Shown here in pieces: positions 45,541 to 63,400 of a stretch of DNA of 64,000 bases (its first letter is position 1; every line of letters starts with the position of its first letter). The stretch is from NCBI GenBank assembly GCA_023053545.1, contig JAKZAN010000002.1, positions 5,998,375 through 6,062,374 on the forward strand, given 5' to 3'. A model generated the notes under the pieces. It had not been told where the DNA came from, ran no database searches, and saw only the letters and a program-made list of their open reading frames with translations. Source of the stretch: Lepidurus packardi. Its lineage: Eukaryota > Arthropoda > Branchiopoda > Notostraca > Triopsidae. A program made the translations under genes and the position numbers.

Positions 45541-46331
45541 ATGGCTGAACAGTCTCAAAGTTCAGAAAGTAAGGAAGTAACATTTTGGAAACAGTAACAA
45601 ATTGTATACATTGTATTTCGAGTGTAGTGTATTTAACGAATTTTAAAATTGAACTTCATCAGCTTTTTAAAAATTTTTCCCTGTCTTTAGTTGTGAAAAT
45701 GGAAACAGGATGGGACCGAGTTAAAGGCATTTTTTCTACTAATGAATTCGGAGACCTAAGCCCAGAAGTTGACAGCGTAATTCAGGCCGGTTGTGCGGGC
45801 ATGTTTTTTGGCTCAATCATAGGCGGATTCACAGCATCCAGGGAAGCATATTTGAAATTCATCGAAAACAACCAAGCGACTGTTTTTCGAACCCACTTTG
45901 ACGCGAAGAAAGCTCTTCAACACAAAGTCACACTCGCCATCTTCACAGGCGGCTACCGAGTTGGTTGGAGATTGGGCGTTTTTTCTTCCAGCTTTGTGTT
46001 GTTCAGTACAGTGGTGTCTACGTACCGGCAGAAAACAAGTGTACTGGAATACGCAGCTGGAGGGGCCCTTGCGGGTATGATTTACCGAATGCAAATGGGT
46101 TTTCGCGCCTCGTTTGCAGGTTTCGTTATCGGTGCAGGCTTGGGGGCAATATCTGGTTTAGTACCTGTCGGTGTCATGAAACTCACCAACACCACTACCC
46201 AAGATATGGCGAGGTGGAAGCAAGAGTATGTGACCACGCAACATACAAAGCGGAAAGAGCAAATTGAAGCAGAGCGCCAAGAGTTATCAAAAAAGATATC
46301 GCCTCTTATTGACCCTAGTACACAAATTTAG
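45541..46331 (+). CDS. TIMMDC1: Complex I assembly factor TIMMDC1, mitochondrial
   Basis: Two exons, 45541-45568 and 45691-46331 (intron 122 nt, GTAAGG to TTTAG), encode 222 aa. The family is a Tim17/22/23-related membrane protein of the mitochondrial inner membrane. It helps assemble the membrane arm of respiratory complex I as part of the MCIA-associated machinery. The sequence has WDRVKGIF near the N-terminus, Gly-rich helices typical of the Tim17 fold (about 38-60 with GCAGMFFGSIIGG; 92-118; 126-145 with YAAGGALAGMIYRM; 150-170 with GFVIGAGLGAISG), and a charged C-terminal helix (KRKEQIEAERQELSKK). It is shorter than the roughly 285-aa human protein, mainly at the N-terminus. The first exon codes only nine residues; an unspliced reading would start in the intron and is less plausible. 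It is convergent with CSN6, with 121 bp between stops. Confidence 0.93.
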
Positions 46332-46452
46332 TCTTTTCAAATTTGACACCAAGTCCAGTCGCATCAGAGATAGACGCTTTTATGAATAACCTTATTGGGT
46401 AATACATCCAATGAATGTAACATGAAAATGCGAAGGAAAATCCCCTCATCGC

Positions 46453-47776
46453 CTAGAAGAAAAGTCCCCTCATCCGACGTCCCATGCCTTGCCTATCGTA
46501 TAGGACGTTGAATTTGTTGACGAACTGATTAATATTGTTGCAGCTTTTGGTGATGGTGCCCAGGTACGTCATCAGGGCCACGTCATTGCATTGCTACAAC
46601 AGAAAAAAAAATAATGTAGAAAATGATCTGATTTGCAGAAATGGGGTGCGTTCTTACGGTAAAATAATCACTGTAGAAAGAACTTCCATCAAATACGGGC
46701 AAACGGTGGCTCAAACTTGTCGCTTCCCGGAGTACATCTTGAGATTTGGGAATGTCCCCTCGTTCCATTGCTTTGACGCATTCCAGGATTAGACGAACGC
46801 GGCTAGCGAGCATTTTGATGGCACTGTGCTGAGCTTGTAGATGTTCAGCCACTATAGGGAAGACGATAAATATTAAGACTTCATTGTAAGATAGTAATAT
46901 CTAATAATAATACATAATAAGATACAAACTAATACTACGACAACTATATTAATATTTCCTCCTTTAATTTGCGGACGATTTAGCTTACCAACAGATGTCT
47001 CGGCTCCTTCGCCTCCTGAAACTCGGGCTACATGATCTACTCCAATTCTTTCAGCTTCTTCAGTTGCTAAAGTGTAGCTCAGCTCTACGAAAAGCATAGT
47101 GGCTTCTCCGTTGACCAGGTCAATCACGGATTCGTGCATGTTAATAGGTAACTAAACGTCAAGGGGATAAATATGGGAACTCGAACAGTTCTGAGTAGGT
47201 TTTTTAAAGAACGAACATCGCTTTGCTTAGCTAGTGGATTCAGTTTGAGGAATACTGGGCTCTCGTTGATTTCACAAATTTGCTTATGGACTTTGATGTC
47301 GGAGGCGTTAGGAGCATCTCCAGTAGTATACCATCCCAGAAAATCCATATCGTTAAAGACTTGTTTGACTGGAACGTTAAAAATTGCAATTATTAGGAGA
47401 CTTCAATTGTTAAAATTTAAGGCTTTTTCTGGAGTCTTACATTGCTCTTCTTTGGTGCTGTAGTAATCACGGTCGATAACAATATCATCTTCTAGCTTAA
47501 CGAAGACTAATTCGAAGGAATTCATGATTTCCAAGCTTCTTCCTTTTTGTTTCCCAATCAGCGCTCCAATCACTGTAACCAAACAAAGGTTTTGTAAATT
47601 CTAATCGAACGAATTGATGTTTTTTAAGCCTAACCTTGCTGTCCTTTTCCTTCTTGAGCACGAATACGAGTCCAATGCTCAGAAATGTTCATAATGACAA
47701 GGGGATGGAGCAAAATCGTTACGCTTCCCGCAGTCCCAGAGGATGCCATTACAGACTTCGCTTCATCGACTTCCAT
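46453..47776 (-). CDS. CSN6: COP9 signalosome complex subunit 6
   Basis: Six exons on the minus strand: 47776-47635, 47572-47441, 47368-47217, 47151-46989, 46851-46658 and 46593-46453, together 924 nt and 307 aa, with introns of 62-72 nt. The product is the MPN-minus subunit of the COP9 signalosome, which pairs with CSN5 and helps remove NEDD8 from cullins. Diagnostic segments are [91 protein letters not shown], and the C-terminal [20 protein letters not shown] ending RGLFF. The catalytic JAMM His-x-His is replaced by Trp-Tyr-Thr-Thr, as known for CSN6, so it is structural rather than enzymatic. Length is close to the human 327 aa. CUL4, a deneddylation substrate of the complex, lies 4.6 kb away. 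Confidence 0.97.
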
Positions 47777-50893
<3,117 letters not shown>

Positions 50894-52356
50894 TAGCTCC
50901 GTACCTTTTTACCCGCCTTTGTTGTCACGTGTTCTGGACGTCCTAAGTATACGACGCCCTTCCACGAAATTTCCATTGTGAATTTATGTATGAGCCTTAT
51001 ACGATGCCGTTCCTTTTGCAAAGTTCGCAGGACACTTGTTAAGCCTTCATTCGTTTGCACCTTGACAAGTGACACGTTTTAATGAAGATTGCGTGGGGAG
51101 CGTTTATCATTTGGTCAGGGCAGCTGTCCTCTGAACTGTTCGTGTTAATTTGTTTTCTTCTTTTTGTCTCTACTATGCACGTTTTTGCATACTTTTCCCC
51201 CGGGGGTCTATTTGTCAAGCTTTGAATGTATATTTAATGAAATAACGGGGGACTAGGATTGTTTAATAAATTTAAGTTAGGCCACAGAAAATCCGAACTT
51301 AGAGAATTTTTACTTTACTTTTTAAGTACTTTTTCTATTTATTTACTTAATTTTTTTGGCATGGAAGAATCCTTTGGAGACGTAAATGCCAGTTCCTTAA
51401 CCAAATTATTACAGCAGTGGATCTTTGCCCATCTCCTACGCAGGCCAAAGAAAAGGGCGACCAAGAAGGCGGTTGCATGTGTTAAACTTACATTGTGCCA
51501 TCACCAAAACACGACTAAAAAAATTCGCAGTATACCCAACAGCTTATTGTCCTTGAGAAAAAAGGACCATCTTTTCATAACACAATTGGATCCACGCAAG
51601 CTGATTTTTTTTTTTTGCTGTGCCAAATGCTTTGCGGTTTTGCACGGCTTAAAAAAAAATCGCCTAGTCGCCCTCTCCCTAAGCACTAAGTAAACATTGC
51701 CCCACATCCCTTTCTCAATATAATTACTGTATTAAATTCTTGAACAAGCTTTCGGGAGCCAAAAACAGTAAAAAGTGCTTGTTGCTCGTTTTTCGCTCGA
51801 ATATGTTGAAGTGCGCTCCGTGCACAGTAATCGAATGCACGCCTGTAAGCTCATAAATTGAAAGTGTATTACAGTGGCGCATCCAGCTCAAACTTTTACG
51901 TTAGTATTAATTGACTGTAATGTGTAAACTACAGAACCAGAATTTCCGTGATAGAGTTTAGAATCATGCTTCGCCCACCTAAGTTCAAATGTTTGAAAAA
52001 TGCGCCTTTGACTATATCGATATCAATGCTGAAAAATCGATTATGTAGCAGAGTCATGGTGGCAGTTGTCAAGCGTTTGTTGTTTAGTTCCTAACATTCT
52101 GCATATTTCTGGTAAGTTATTCTTTGAATCTAAATATGAAATCATTGAGTTTTAAAGTGTATCTAGTGTAGTTAAGATGGGGAAAAATTCTGGGATGACA
52201 CGTGCCCAAGAGATGTATCACTTTAATTATTCTTTGTTAAGAATGCCATGGGATGTTTGTACCGTACATCTCTTGTTGAGCTTTTTTTTTATTTCGTTGA
52301 CAGGCATGTAAAAGTGTTTTGTATTTATTGTTTCCCAGCAAGTCACATATCGTTCT
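50894..52356. other. RAB6 3' UTR and intergenic region before CUL4
   Basis: An AATAAA at 51265-51270 could end the RAB6 transcript with a UTR of about 370-400 nt. A 144-codon open frame at 51259-51693 is A/T-driven and unlike any family I know, so I leave it out. Just before CUL4, a TTTCCCAG acceptor-like site at about 52332-52339 is followed by open frame continuous with the CUL4 ATG. An upstream 5' exon is therefore possible. Confidence 0.5.
51265..51270 (+). promoter_or_regulatory. Candidate poly(A) signal of RAB6
   Basis: AATAAA 372 nt after the RAB6 stop codon, the first clear plus-strand match downstream. Confidence 0.4.
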
Positions 52357-55476
<3,120 letters not shown>

Positions 55477-55562
55477 GGCGAGTTTGAATGTGCTGGATCA
55501 TCTTGTATAGTAGAGGACGTGTGACAGAAAAAAATGGATAGCGCTGATGGGTTTCTTGTTTT

Positions 55563-55568
55563 AATAAA
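55563..55568 (+). promoter_or_regulatory. Poly(A) signal of CUL4
   Basis: AATAAA 87 nt after the CUL4 stop codon, within TTTTAATAAACCTTTG. This predicts a 3' UTR of only about 100-120 nt. Confidence 0.75.
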
Positions 55569-55964
55569 CCTTTGAATGAAACCTACGCTTTCGTTTATTA
55601 ATAAAAATGCATGAGAATATACTACGGATCATTCATTAACTATTAAGATTATGTAATCAGTTTTTTAAAACATGCATATAATAAATTAATTCTTATTTAG
55701 CTTTATTTTAAAACCTCGGTAGCTTTTATTCTGGAAGGGAGAGTACTATACTCTCGAAAACAAGAAGACAGGAGTAACTGTCGAATTTCCATGAAGATTT
55801 CCATGGGTCGTGTTAAACCGAGACTTGATTCGCCGTGCAAACCACATATGACATCGCAGTTCGGTGATAACGTTATTTATTTTATGTACAGTGTCTCTTT
55901 GTATTAATTCATAATAACTTTGAAGTTAACTAAAGAAGTAACAAATACCTACCATGTGATATAT

Positions 55965-56200
55965 TCTGACATATACACATGACATATGTACATGACATAT
56001 GTACATGTACATAAGTCATGATATACATGTACATATACATATGTATATGTACATGACATATGTAAATGTACATATGTCATGATATACATGTACATATACA
56101 TATGTATATGTACATGTATATGTACATGTATATGTATATGTTCCGTCTATAAAAAATACACAATGTACATATACATATGTATATGTACATGACATATGTA
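55965..56200. repeat. Palindromic ATGTAC-rich microsatellite with 61-bp higher-order period
   Basis: Dense alternation of ACATATGTACATG, TCATGATATACATG and ATGTATATGTACATG units. A longer block starting TCATGATATACATGTACATA recurs at 56016 and 56077, a 61-bp period. Almost every segment is its own reverse complement, so the tract can fold into many hairpins. It is interrupted at about 56140-56160 by TTCCGTCTATAAAAAATACAC and then resumes. Confidence 0.9.
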
Positions 56201-56203
56201 CAG

Positions 56204-56411
56204 AGTCTTCGTCTTGCAATTCCACATCATGCTGATCTCGATTTCCTGGTCTAGTGTTCGAAGTAATAACCCACCAATTGCGCGATAATAAGATTCTGTA
56301 TTGAAGACAGCGCGCTCAATCAAGGCCGTTGGGTAGGATTCACGCCAGTAAGGAATCTTAATAGTAATGTATGGGAACTTGTATTTGTGAGCTTTCAATA
56401 AAAATACTGTA
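56204..56411 (-). pseudogene. Possible isolated exon or gene fragment
   Basis: On the minus strand a TTTGTTTTACAG acceptor is followed from 56411 by an open frame reading FLLKAHKYKFPYITIKIPYW, then RESYPTALIERAVFNTESYY and RAIGGLLLRTLDQEIEISMM. The frame runs into the ATGTAC microsatellite. Composition and the acceptor look exon-like, but I find no matching upstream exon and recognise no family. It may be a remnant of a gene broken by the repeat, an exon of an unmapped gene, or chance. Confidence 0.25.
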
Positions 56412-56669
56412 AAACAAACAAATGGCCTTGTAATTATTTCCAACGATTTTGACTCAATCCAAAATTAAGGAAGGCTTTTTTTATTACACTTTTAAATATA
56501 ATACAAAGTAATAAATACAATGCAAACTTCTAGAAATACAAGTCATGGCAATGGGCGAACCGTCAAATTTATATAAATCGAACAAAAGATGGATGCTACC
56601 CTCACACTGTACACTGGTTCAGTTCATAGTTGTATTTATAGATGTTTCAACAACCATTACATATAAGCC

Positions 56670-56708
56670 CAAGAATCCCCAAGGTTCGAATCCCGGTCGA
56701 GGCACTTT
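56670..56708 (+). repeat. tRNA-type B-box, probable SINE head remnant
   Basis: GGTTCGAATCC at about 56683-56693 is a perfect RNA polymerase III B-box, followed by CGGTCGAGGCAC. This is the usual junction of tRNA-derived SINE heads. I cannot fold a full tRNA: the T-stem has mismatches, and no A-box is clear upstream. The GC-rich flank to about 57060, with two related GTCACGCC/GCCACGCC blocks, may be the SINE body. Confidence 0.4.
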
Positions 56709-57242
56709 ATTTCGCCGAAAAAACGAAATATTAAATGGCTCCCTTTCCCTGTACCATATGCCTTCCCGGCAAGGTTCCTATTCCCATATTCGAAATTGTG
56801 ATGCTTCGGCATTACGAGCTCGAATTTCGTGGATAGGAAACCGAGCAGGGGAGTTGGGAACAGGGGAAAGGGGCGAGGCTCTCAATTTTTGACGATTTTT
56901 GAAGGGGACCCCCTTGATACAGCATTATTCCTTATGGAGAAAAGCCCTGAAAAAGCTTTGAAATCTCGAAAAGGAGCCACGCCCCTTTTTGGTCCAATCC
57001 ACCAATAGGATTCGTCCATTTAGGAAGTCACGCCTCCTTTTCTAGCGGCTTTTTTGAAAAATCACGCAAAAACATTCAAAATTTTCACTTTTATTACAAA
57101 AATTACATTTTTTGAAACTAGATTTTACGGGGAACATTTTGGTATAACAAATAAGGAATTCCAGTGGGAAGCAAAACATCTCATTTGCACAATATTAGAA
57201 TCCAATTTTTAGAGCTAAAAAAACACAGAACAAAAATTCCAA

Positions 57243-57417
57243 CAGATTTAGAAGCCAGCACTAGAACAATGTTTCTGGAGGGATATATTTCTACAAGAAA
57301 AAGAAAAAAATATTAAACAATTCCTCTCAAAACTTTTACAATAATACACAACGTCGAACCCACAGGGTGCTTTGCAGATTTGGAACACACAGCGCTAGAG
57401 CAATGTTTCTGGAAGGG
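57243..57417. repeat. Diverged tandem duplication, 132-bp period
   Basis: CAGATTTAGAAGCC... leading to CTAGAACAATGTTTCTGGAGGG (from 57243) recurs from 57375 as CAGATTTGGAA... and CTAGAGCAATGTTTCTGGAAGGG. The similarity spans about 42 bp of each unit and fades between them. It sits directly upstream of the LINE remnant and may belong to another old repeat. Confidence 0.6.
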
Positions 57418-57599
57418 GGATAATGGCAACGCGACACAAGGGCGACTCGAAAGAAGGCCGTAAGATTCTGACACGAAGCAGACGAGTCCATAATCTTGTA
57501 AAGGAACCAAATTAAATTAACACCAAAGGGCGTTGGTACTCATATAACGGAAAGGGGGGCGGCCACTATTATAGATCTAGTGTTTGCGACAGCCTATTA

Positions 57600-58685
57600 C
57601 AACCGACATAAACTAGCGGGGAAGACATGGGGTGGGGATATTAACATTTTACTCATGGTTTACAAAAATTGTATACGGTCAAAATTAGAGTACGCAAGTT
57701 TTATATATAAACACATTAACACTAGGAAACTAGATGTCATAGAGACAGTGCAAAACAAGTCATTAAGAATAATATTGGGTGCAACGAAAACAACACCGAT
57801 TGGGGTGTTACATTGCGCCGCAGAAGTAGTTTCCATACAAAGAAGGAGAACTTTAATGGAACAAACATATTTTAATAGAATGATAGAATGTCACAGGGGT
57901 GATCTCGTAGTACAAGAGATAGTGAACAAGAATTCCCTGTCTTGGGAAAGCGTGGCCGAAACAAAAAACACAATCAAAATACCTTCTGTAAAGGTAAAAC
58001 AAAATGAATCAGTTAAGGAGAGACGGGTACAACATAAAGATCCAGTGGATACCAGCACATAAAGGGATCAGGGGAAATGAAATGGCGGATGGAGCGGCAA
58101 AGGAAGGATGACAGGAGAGGAAACTAACCACAAAATAACATGCCAGGAACTGAAATCAATAACGAAAATGAAAATTGAAAAGGACTACATAGAAGAACTA
58201 AAGACAAAAACGTCAAAGAAAATGGTACAGAACACGTACCAGTTCGGGACCAACAAATGGAAAAACAGTAAGAAAAGAAGGGAAGCCATCGTACTACTAC
58301 GAATAAGATGTGGACATGGGAGATTCCGGTCATGGCTACACCGTTTCAACATGATCGAAGATGACACATGCCGTTACTGTGAGGAGGAAGAAAGCCCGGA
58401 ACACCTAATAATGAGATGTGGGAAGTTTACAGAAGAAAGGAAGGAACTCAAGGAAACATTAGAAAATAGTAAAGTAGCCTGGAGATTCGAAAATATAACG
58501 GCACTAGAAGGCGAAAAGAAAGACCAGTATATAGCTCAAAACTGCCTTTTAAAATACCTGAAAACAACTGACATAATAACAAACATATAGGCACATAGAG
58601 GGAATATCAGTGCAATTGATGGGGGAAAAAAAAGAAGAAAAAAAAGAAAGAAAAAAAAAAGAGAGTGAGACAATTAGAGAAAAAG
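57600..58685 (+). mobile_element. 5'-truncated jockey/I-like non-LTR retrotransposon remnant
   Basis: The first open part (57580-58062) matches the thumb region downstream of a LINE reverse transcriptase: LAGKTWGGDINILLMVYKNC, IRSKLEYASFIY, then VIETVQNKSLRIILGATKTT. A fragment in another frame (about 58022-58110) reads IQWIPAHKGIRGNEMADGAA, the C-terminal part of an RNase H domain. The last open part (58108-58590) has LLRIRCGHGRFRSWLHRFNM followed by a CRYCEEEESPEHLIMRC zinc-knuckle motif, the usual tail of I/jockey-type ORF2. The endonuclease, RT palm and RNase H catalytic core are missing, so it is dead. A-rich sequence follows from 58622 and continues to about 58770. Plus orientation. Confidence 0.9.
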
Positions 58686-58689
58686 GAGG

Positions 58690-60454
58690 AAAAGTGGAAT
58701 GTCTTATAACAACAGAAAGTCGAAGACGGTAATGCGTCCGTCTAAAAAAAAAAAAAACAACAACAACTGTCGAATAAGCTGGGCAAGAGAGCAAGTGAGG
58801 TGCGAGTGTCTTTTTGACAAGGAGTGACTTTTTGTCAAGAGCTGGCTGAAATTGTGGTAGTAGGAGCGGGCTGGTTTGAACGTGGAATATTATGCGGCAA
58901 CGTCGATAAAGTTGGTGTAGTTTGTTCTTGGCTTGAGGAATGTAATGTCAGAAAGAAGTCTGATGCGAACAATGGAGGAGATTGAGACATGAGAGTAAAA
59001 CAATGAGAATAAGAGGATAGAGTAAAGAATAGAAATAGGTCATTTACGTACATTTGACGACTCATGTCGTCAAAATGTACTTAACTCAAGTTGAATTGAT
59101 TAACTCAGAGTTGACGATCATTAACTTGTCCCGTCTAGCCTAGGTATAACGTAACCTAACGTAACAAAATCTAACCTGACGTAACCTAACCTTGTGACGT
59201 ATTTTTAATACGCAGAAATTCCACACATTGTAGTACGAACAATGGTAATTAGTCAAAGAAAATAGTAGATTGAGGTCCCACACCTAGTTTACATTCTGGT
59301 TATAATTAATTGACTTAATTGCGCTCGATCATTTTAATCCCAGTATATAGGTTGTGACTTTAACTGTAGCACAAAAACCAAAAGTATTAAAAAATGCTAA
59401 AATCGAAATCAAGATCGAAATAACTTATACAACGTCTTAGCTGATTTTTGTACAAAGTCTTAGAACTAATTTAATTATTCTTTATTTGTGCATAAACCGC
59501 AACCAAAATGGGCAACTTCTGTTTCACATCACATATAAACGAAGTTACTGAACAGTAATTCCAAATTACTTCATCCAGTTCTTTGCACTGATAAATGGCT
59601 ACATTCGGGGCGGAATGTTTACAATACTTCTGTTACAGCACATACATTACAACGTTAGCTAAACGATTTAAATTTAGTTCAATCAGCTGCAAAACATATA
59701 CATACAGGGGCAAACATATCAAAAAGAGAATACGCCCTTTCCCAAAAAGTTACCGCAATGATTCGCATAGAACCGGAAAGTATTGTTCCGCTGTAACCTA
59801 ATCGGATCTGGTTAAAATTGCTTCTTTATATTGGAATTAATTCAACTAAAGTTGTTTTGAAGGAATGAAAACCTGTAACTTGATTGCGTTGCAGGTTTCT
59901 TGTAAATAAGAATTATGAATTCAATGTACCCAAGATGCTGGACGTAACTATATGGTACGCTGCTGCAAACCGTTAGGGATAAATAAAACAATAATACAGC
60001 TAATAAAACAATAATACACACAAGTAGTGTTTCCGTATTCGTGGTTTCAGTCGTTACTCAGGCGAAGTGATCACTTGGCCAGAAACGCGAAAATTGTTAC
60101 TTCTATTTAGGACTTGAAGGACAATCGATCTGCATTATTCCCTTTCTTGGCATTAAAATCGCGTACTTCACATCTCGACGTTAGGCAATAGTAGAAACTA
60201 CTTCAGAAGAGTTCTTTTAAATGGAAAAGTAACTCGACGATGGACATTTAAGGACAGTTACTGGTGCGTTACGAAGCTCATAAGGCTTGCCTCTTAAAAA
60301 CAATAACAATACAACGCCTAAATGAAAGTCCTGACAGATAAAATGCCTGTCAATGAAGAAAATATACATCTACACGTTTCGTCCTCTGAAAGTCTCACGA
60401 CAATAATTGCAACACCACACCTACTATTATATATCACTACTATACGCTTTGATG
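58690..60454. other. Intergenic stretch between the LINE remnant and ACS
   Basis: No gene is recognised. A degenerate CCTAA-type tract (59138-59195) and a 27-nt near-duplication around 59985-60017 (AATAAAACAATAATACA twice) are visible. The 3' UTR of the minus-strand ACS gene must occupy the right-hand part; no clear minus-strand AATAAA lies close to its stop. Confidence 0.5.
59138..59195. repeat. Degenerate telomere-like CCTAA tract
   Basis: The tract reads CCTAGGTATAACGTAACCTAACGTAAC and continues with CTAACCTGACGTAACCTAACC (written in two pieces). ACCTAA and CTAACC units recur with an intervening CGTA. It resembles decayed copies of the arthropod telomere repeat (TTAGG)n, or the AACCTAACCT simple repeat common in arthropod genomes. 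Confidence 0.5.
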
Positions 60455-63400
60455 TTATTTGCTCTCTTTCTGCTTGGTTTCGGGCGTTAACAATACTTTG
60501 TTCTGTATCACAAGTTCTTGTACTACCGCCGGATCCGCCAAAGTTGTGATATCTCCTAAATCATGAGTATCACCCGCAGCTATTTTTCTTAGTATACGAC
60601 GCATAATTTTCCCAGAGCGTGTTTTAGGTAACCCTACGCATACCTAAAAAATACCCATACATCCCATTTAATCTAAAATCTTCAAAATGCAAGACTAAAA
60701 GTTACTTGAATAAAATCGGGCATAGCATACGCAGCAATTTTCTGCTTAGTCCACAATTTGAGTTCCGTAATTAACTCCGAAACTCGCTCAATACCTTCCC
60801 CTTTCAATACTACGTACGCATATACACCTTCACCTTTGATGTCATGTGGGAAACCAACAACAGCCGCCTCAGCAACTGAAGCATGCTGAGTCTAAAAGAC
60901 ACAAAAATAGTAAAACGGAGAGTAAGACAGAAAAGAAAAGATTCTCAATGCTTGCTGCCTCATCAATAACATATAGTTTCATATCATTCCTGACACTAGA
61001 TCAACTGCAATAAGTTACAATTTACTTCAAGTACACATATTACTTACCAAAGCATCTTCAACTTCAGCAGTACCGAGTCGGTGACCTGCAACATTGATAA
61101 CATCGTCCATTCTTCCTGTAATATGGTAATATCCTTCATGGTCTCTGTACGCTCCATCGCCGGTATAATACAAGTTGGGAAACACTTTATAATAAGTGTC
61201 AAAAAAGCGGCCATGATCTCCATAGATTGTACGAGCCATGCCAGGCCAAGGCGTCTTTAGACAAAGTGCACCTTGAACATTTTCCCCTACAAGTTCTTGT
61301 CCCTAGAAAGTCAAACCGTGAAAATCTCGCCTAATTTATGTTCCAATTAACTTATTACCTTCTCATCAACAAGTACCGGGCAAATTCCAAATAAAGGCCG
61401 CATCGGCATTCCGGGCTTAATTTCCGATTCGGGGTGACTGGGGCGTGGACTTATGCAAATACCTCCGGTTTCTACGCGAAATTTATATTCAAATTTACAT
61501 TAATGAAACTAAAATTTGAACTAAAATAAAATTTGAACTAAAATAAAATTTGAACTAAAATAAAAATAGTTTAAAAAATCTACACCAATCCACAAGAAGA
61601 TTAACTACAGGTATAATTGAAATCGCAACCAAAGTGATAGACAACAACAAATATTATCATTTAGTTCAGTGATCCTTCGTACCTGTTTGCCACCATGTAT
61701 CGACAACCGTACAACCATTGTTTCCCACAACGCTATGATACCAGTTCCACGCCTCAACGTTAATAGGTTCACCAACTGATCCTAGGGTTTTGATGCGCGA
61801 CAAATCATACTCGCTTACCCAGGAGTCGCCTTGTTTGATCAACAGACGTATTGCAGTCGGCGCACAGTAGAAATGGGTCAATTTGGCTCGTGTTGCTGTC
61901 AACCAATAGCGACCTACAAGACACATTTTGTTTATTAAATTTTTAAGTTCCATGCAGCGCATTTTTACATTTCAAGGTTATTATAAAAACACTTTACGCA
62001 AGTAGCAGTTAATATTACTGCCTCCAAAAACTACCCAATGGATACCCTAGAGAGCGCTTATCCAATTACTTTTTCTTAGATTTTACGATCCAGTTTAAAA
62101 TTCTCTTTCATACCCTTCTTTCGTGTCCAAACCAAACCGAACTCCTAAAGCACGTTCATACTACGTAGGTCAAAATGGTTATTCACTTTACAGGCTTTAC
62201 AGTAAAATGCAGTGAAAGTACAGTAATAACCTGACTACTCTACCCCGATTTACGCGGTTTTCCGTCGGTCCCGCACGGAAAACCGTATCACGTAACTTCG
62301 GGGTTTTACTGTATAAGAGATAATTTTGGCTTAATCTGAACAGGATTTAGGAGTTCGGTTTGGTTTGGACACGAAAGAAGGAAATTAAAGAAAAGTTCAA
62401 ACCCACTGGCAAAATTCAAGTAAAATTCAAGACAAAAATAATTGACTTAGCAATCGCTAGGGTATTTCACATGGTAGTTTTTTTGGACATTATACTATAG
62501 CCAATCATAGGAAAGCAAAACGTACCTGGATTGGGGTACAAAGGTGTGCTTTCAAAGAGCAGCGTTGTAACTCCATTTGCTAAGGGACCATACACAACGT
62601 AAGAATGGCCAGTAATCCAACCGATGTCAGCCACGCAACCAAACACATCGTTTTCTTCCACATTGAACACTAGCTATGTTAAATAAAGTAAGTTCCTATT
62701 TTAGCACATTTTTTGAGCAAATGTTAAATAAAGTAAGTTCCTATTTTGCAATTTTCGTGTAGATATTTAACAATACAAATAACAAACTTTTTAAATTGCA
62801 CTCAACTGAAAGGCTATAATTCCTTGAGAAATCTCTGATTTCATTTATAATTTATTCTTTTCAAGACAATTAAAATATCTAAGTTTAGTTTATATAACAG
62901 TCTTACTAACGGTTTACTTAAGACCACAATATAATCTATAATACGGTTGACTAATTAGTGAGTTTATTAGATTAAAACCTTACAAAATATCACTTAGACT
63001 GTACCAATTGGACTTGTAAATGAAAACAAACGTTAAAATAACATTTTAACAATATTTTTTTAATAATAAGAATTCTTTGATTTATACCTTAACCACGTCA
63101 AAGTTTATGAAAGTGATTTGAATCACGGTTCAAGTAAGAATAGTAAGTTTCGATCTTCATTTTAAACAGCGCATGCAATACACAGCACATAAAGTATAGT
63201 AGTACCTGGTGCGTAACAGAAGCATACAGAATATACCCAGCTTGAGTATGAACTACGCCTTTAGGACGGCCAGTGCTTCCTGACGTGTAAAGCATAAAAA
63301 GCACATCTTCGCTGTCAAGCATCTCCGGTGGACATTCCTCCTCTTCACGTAACAAAGCCTAGAAAACTCCTTCGTACAAAAGACAAACCGATTCCCTTAG

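Noticed and set aside
45585-45690. Upstream extension of the TIMMDC1 main exon
   Set aside because: It lies in the intron; the spliced nine-residue first exon from 45541 gives a consistent start, and the extension has T-rich intron character.
51259-51693. 144-codon open frame after RAB6
   Set aside because: Starts at the probable RAB6 poly(A) signal; the sequence is driven by A and T runs and resembles no protein family.
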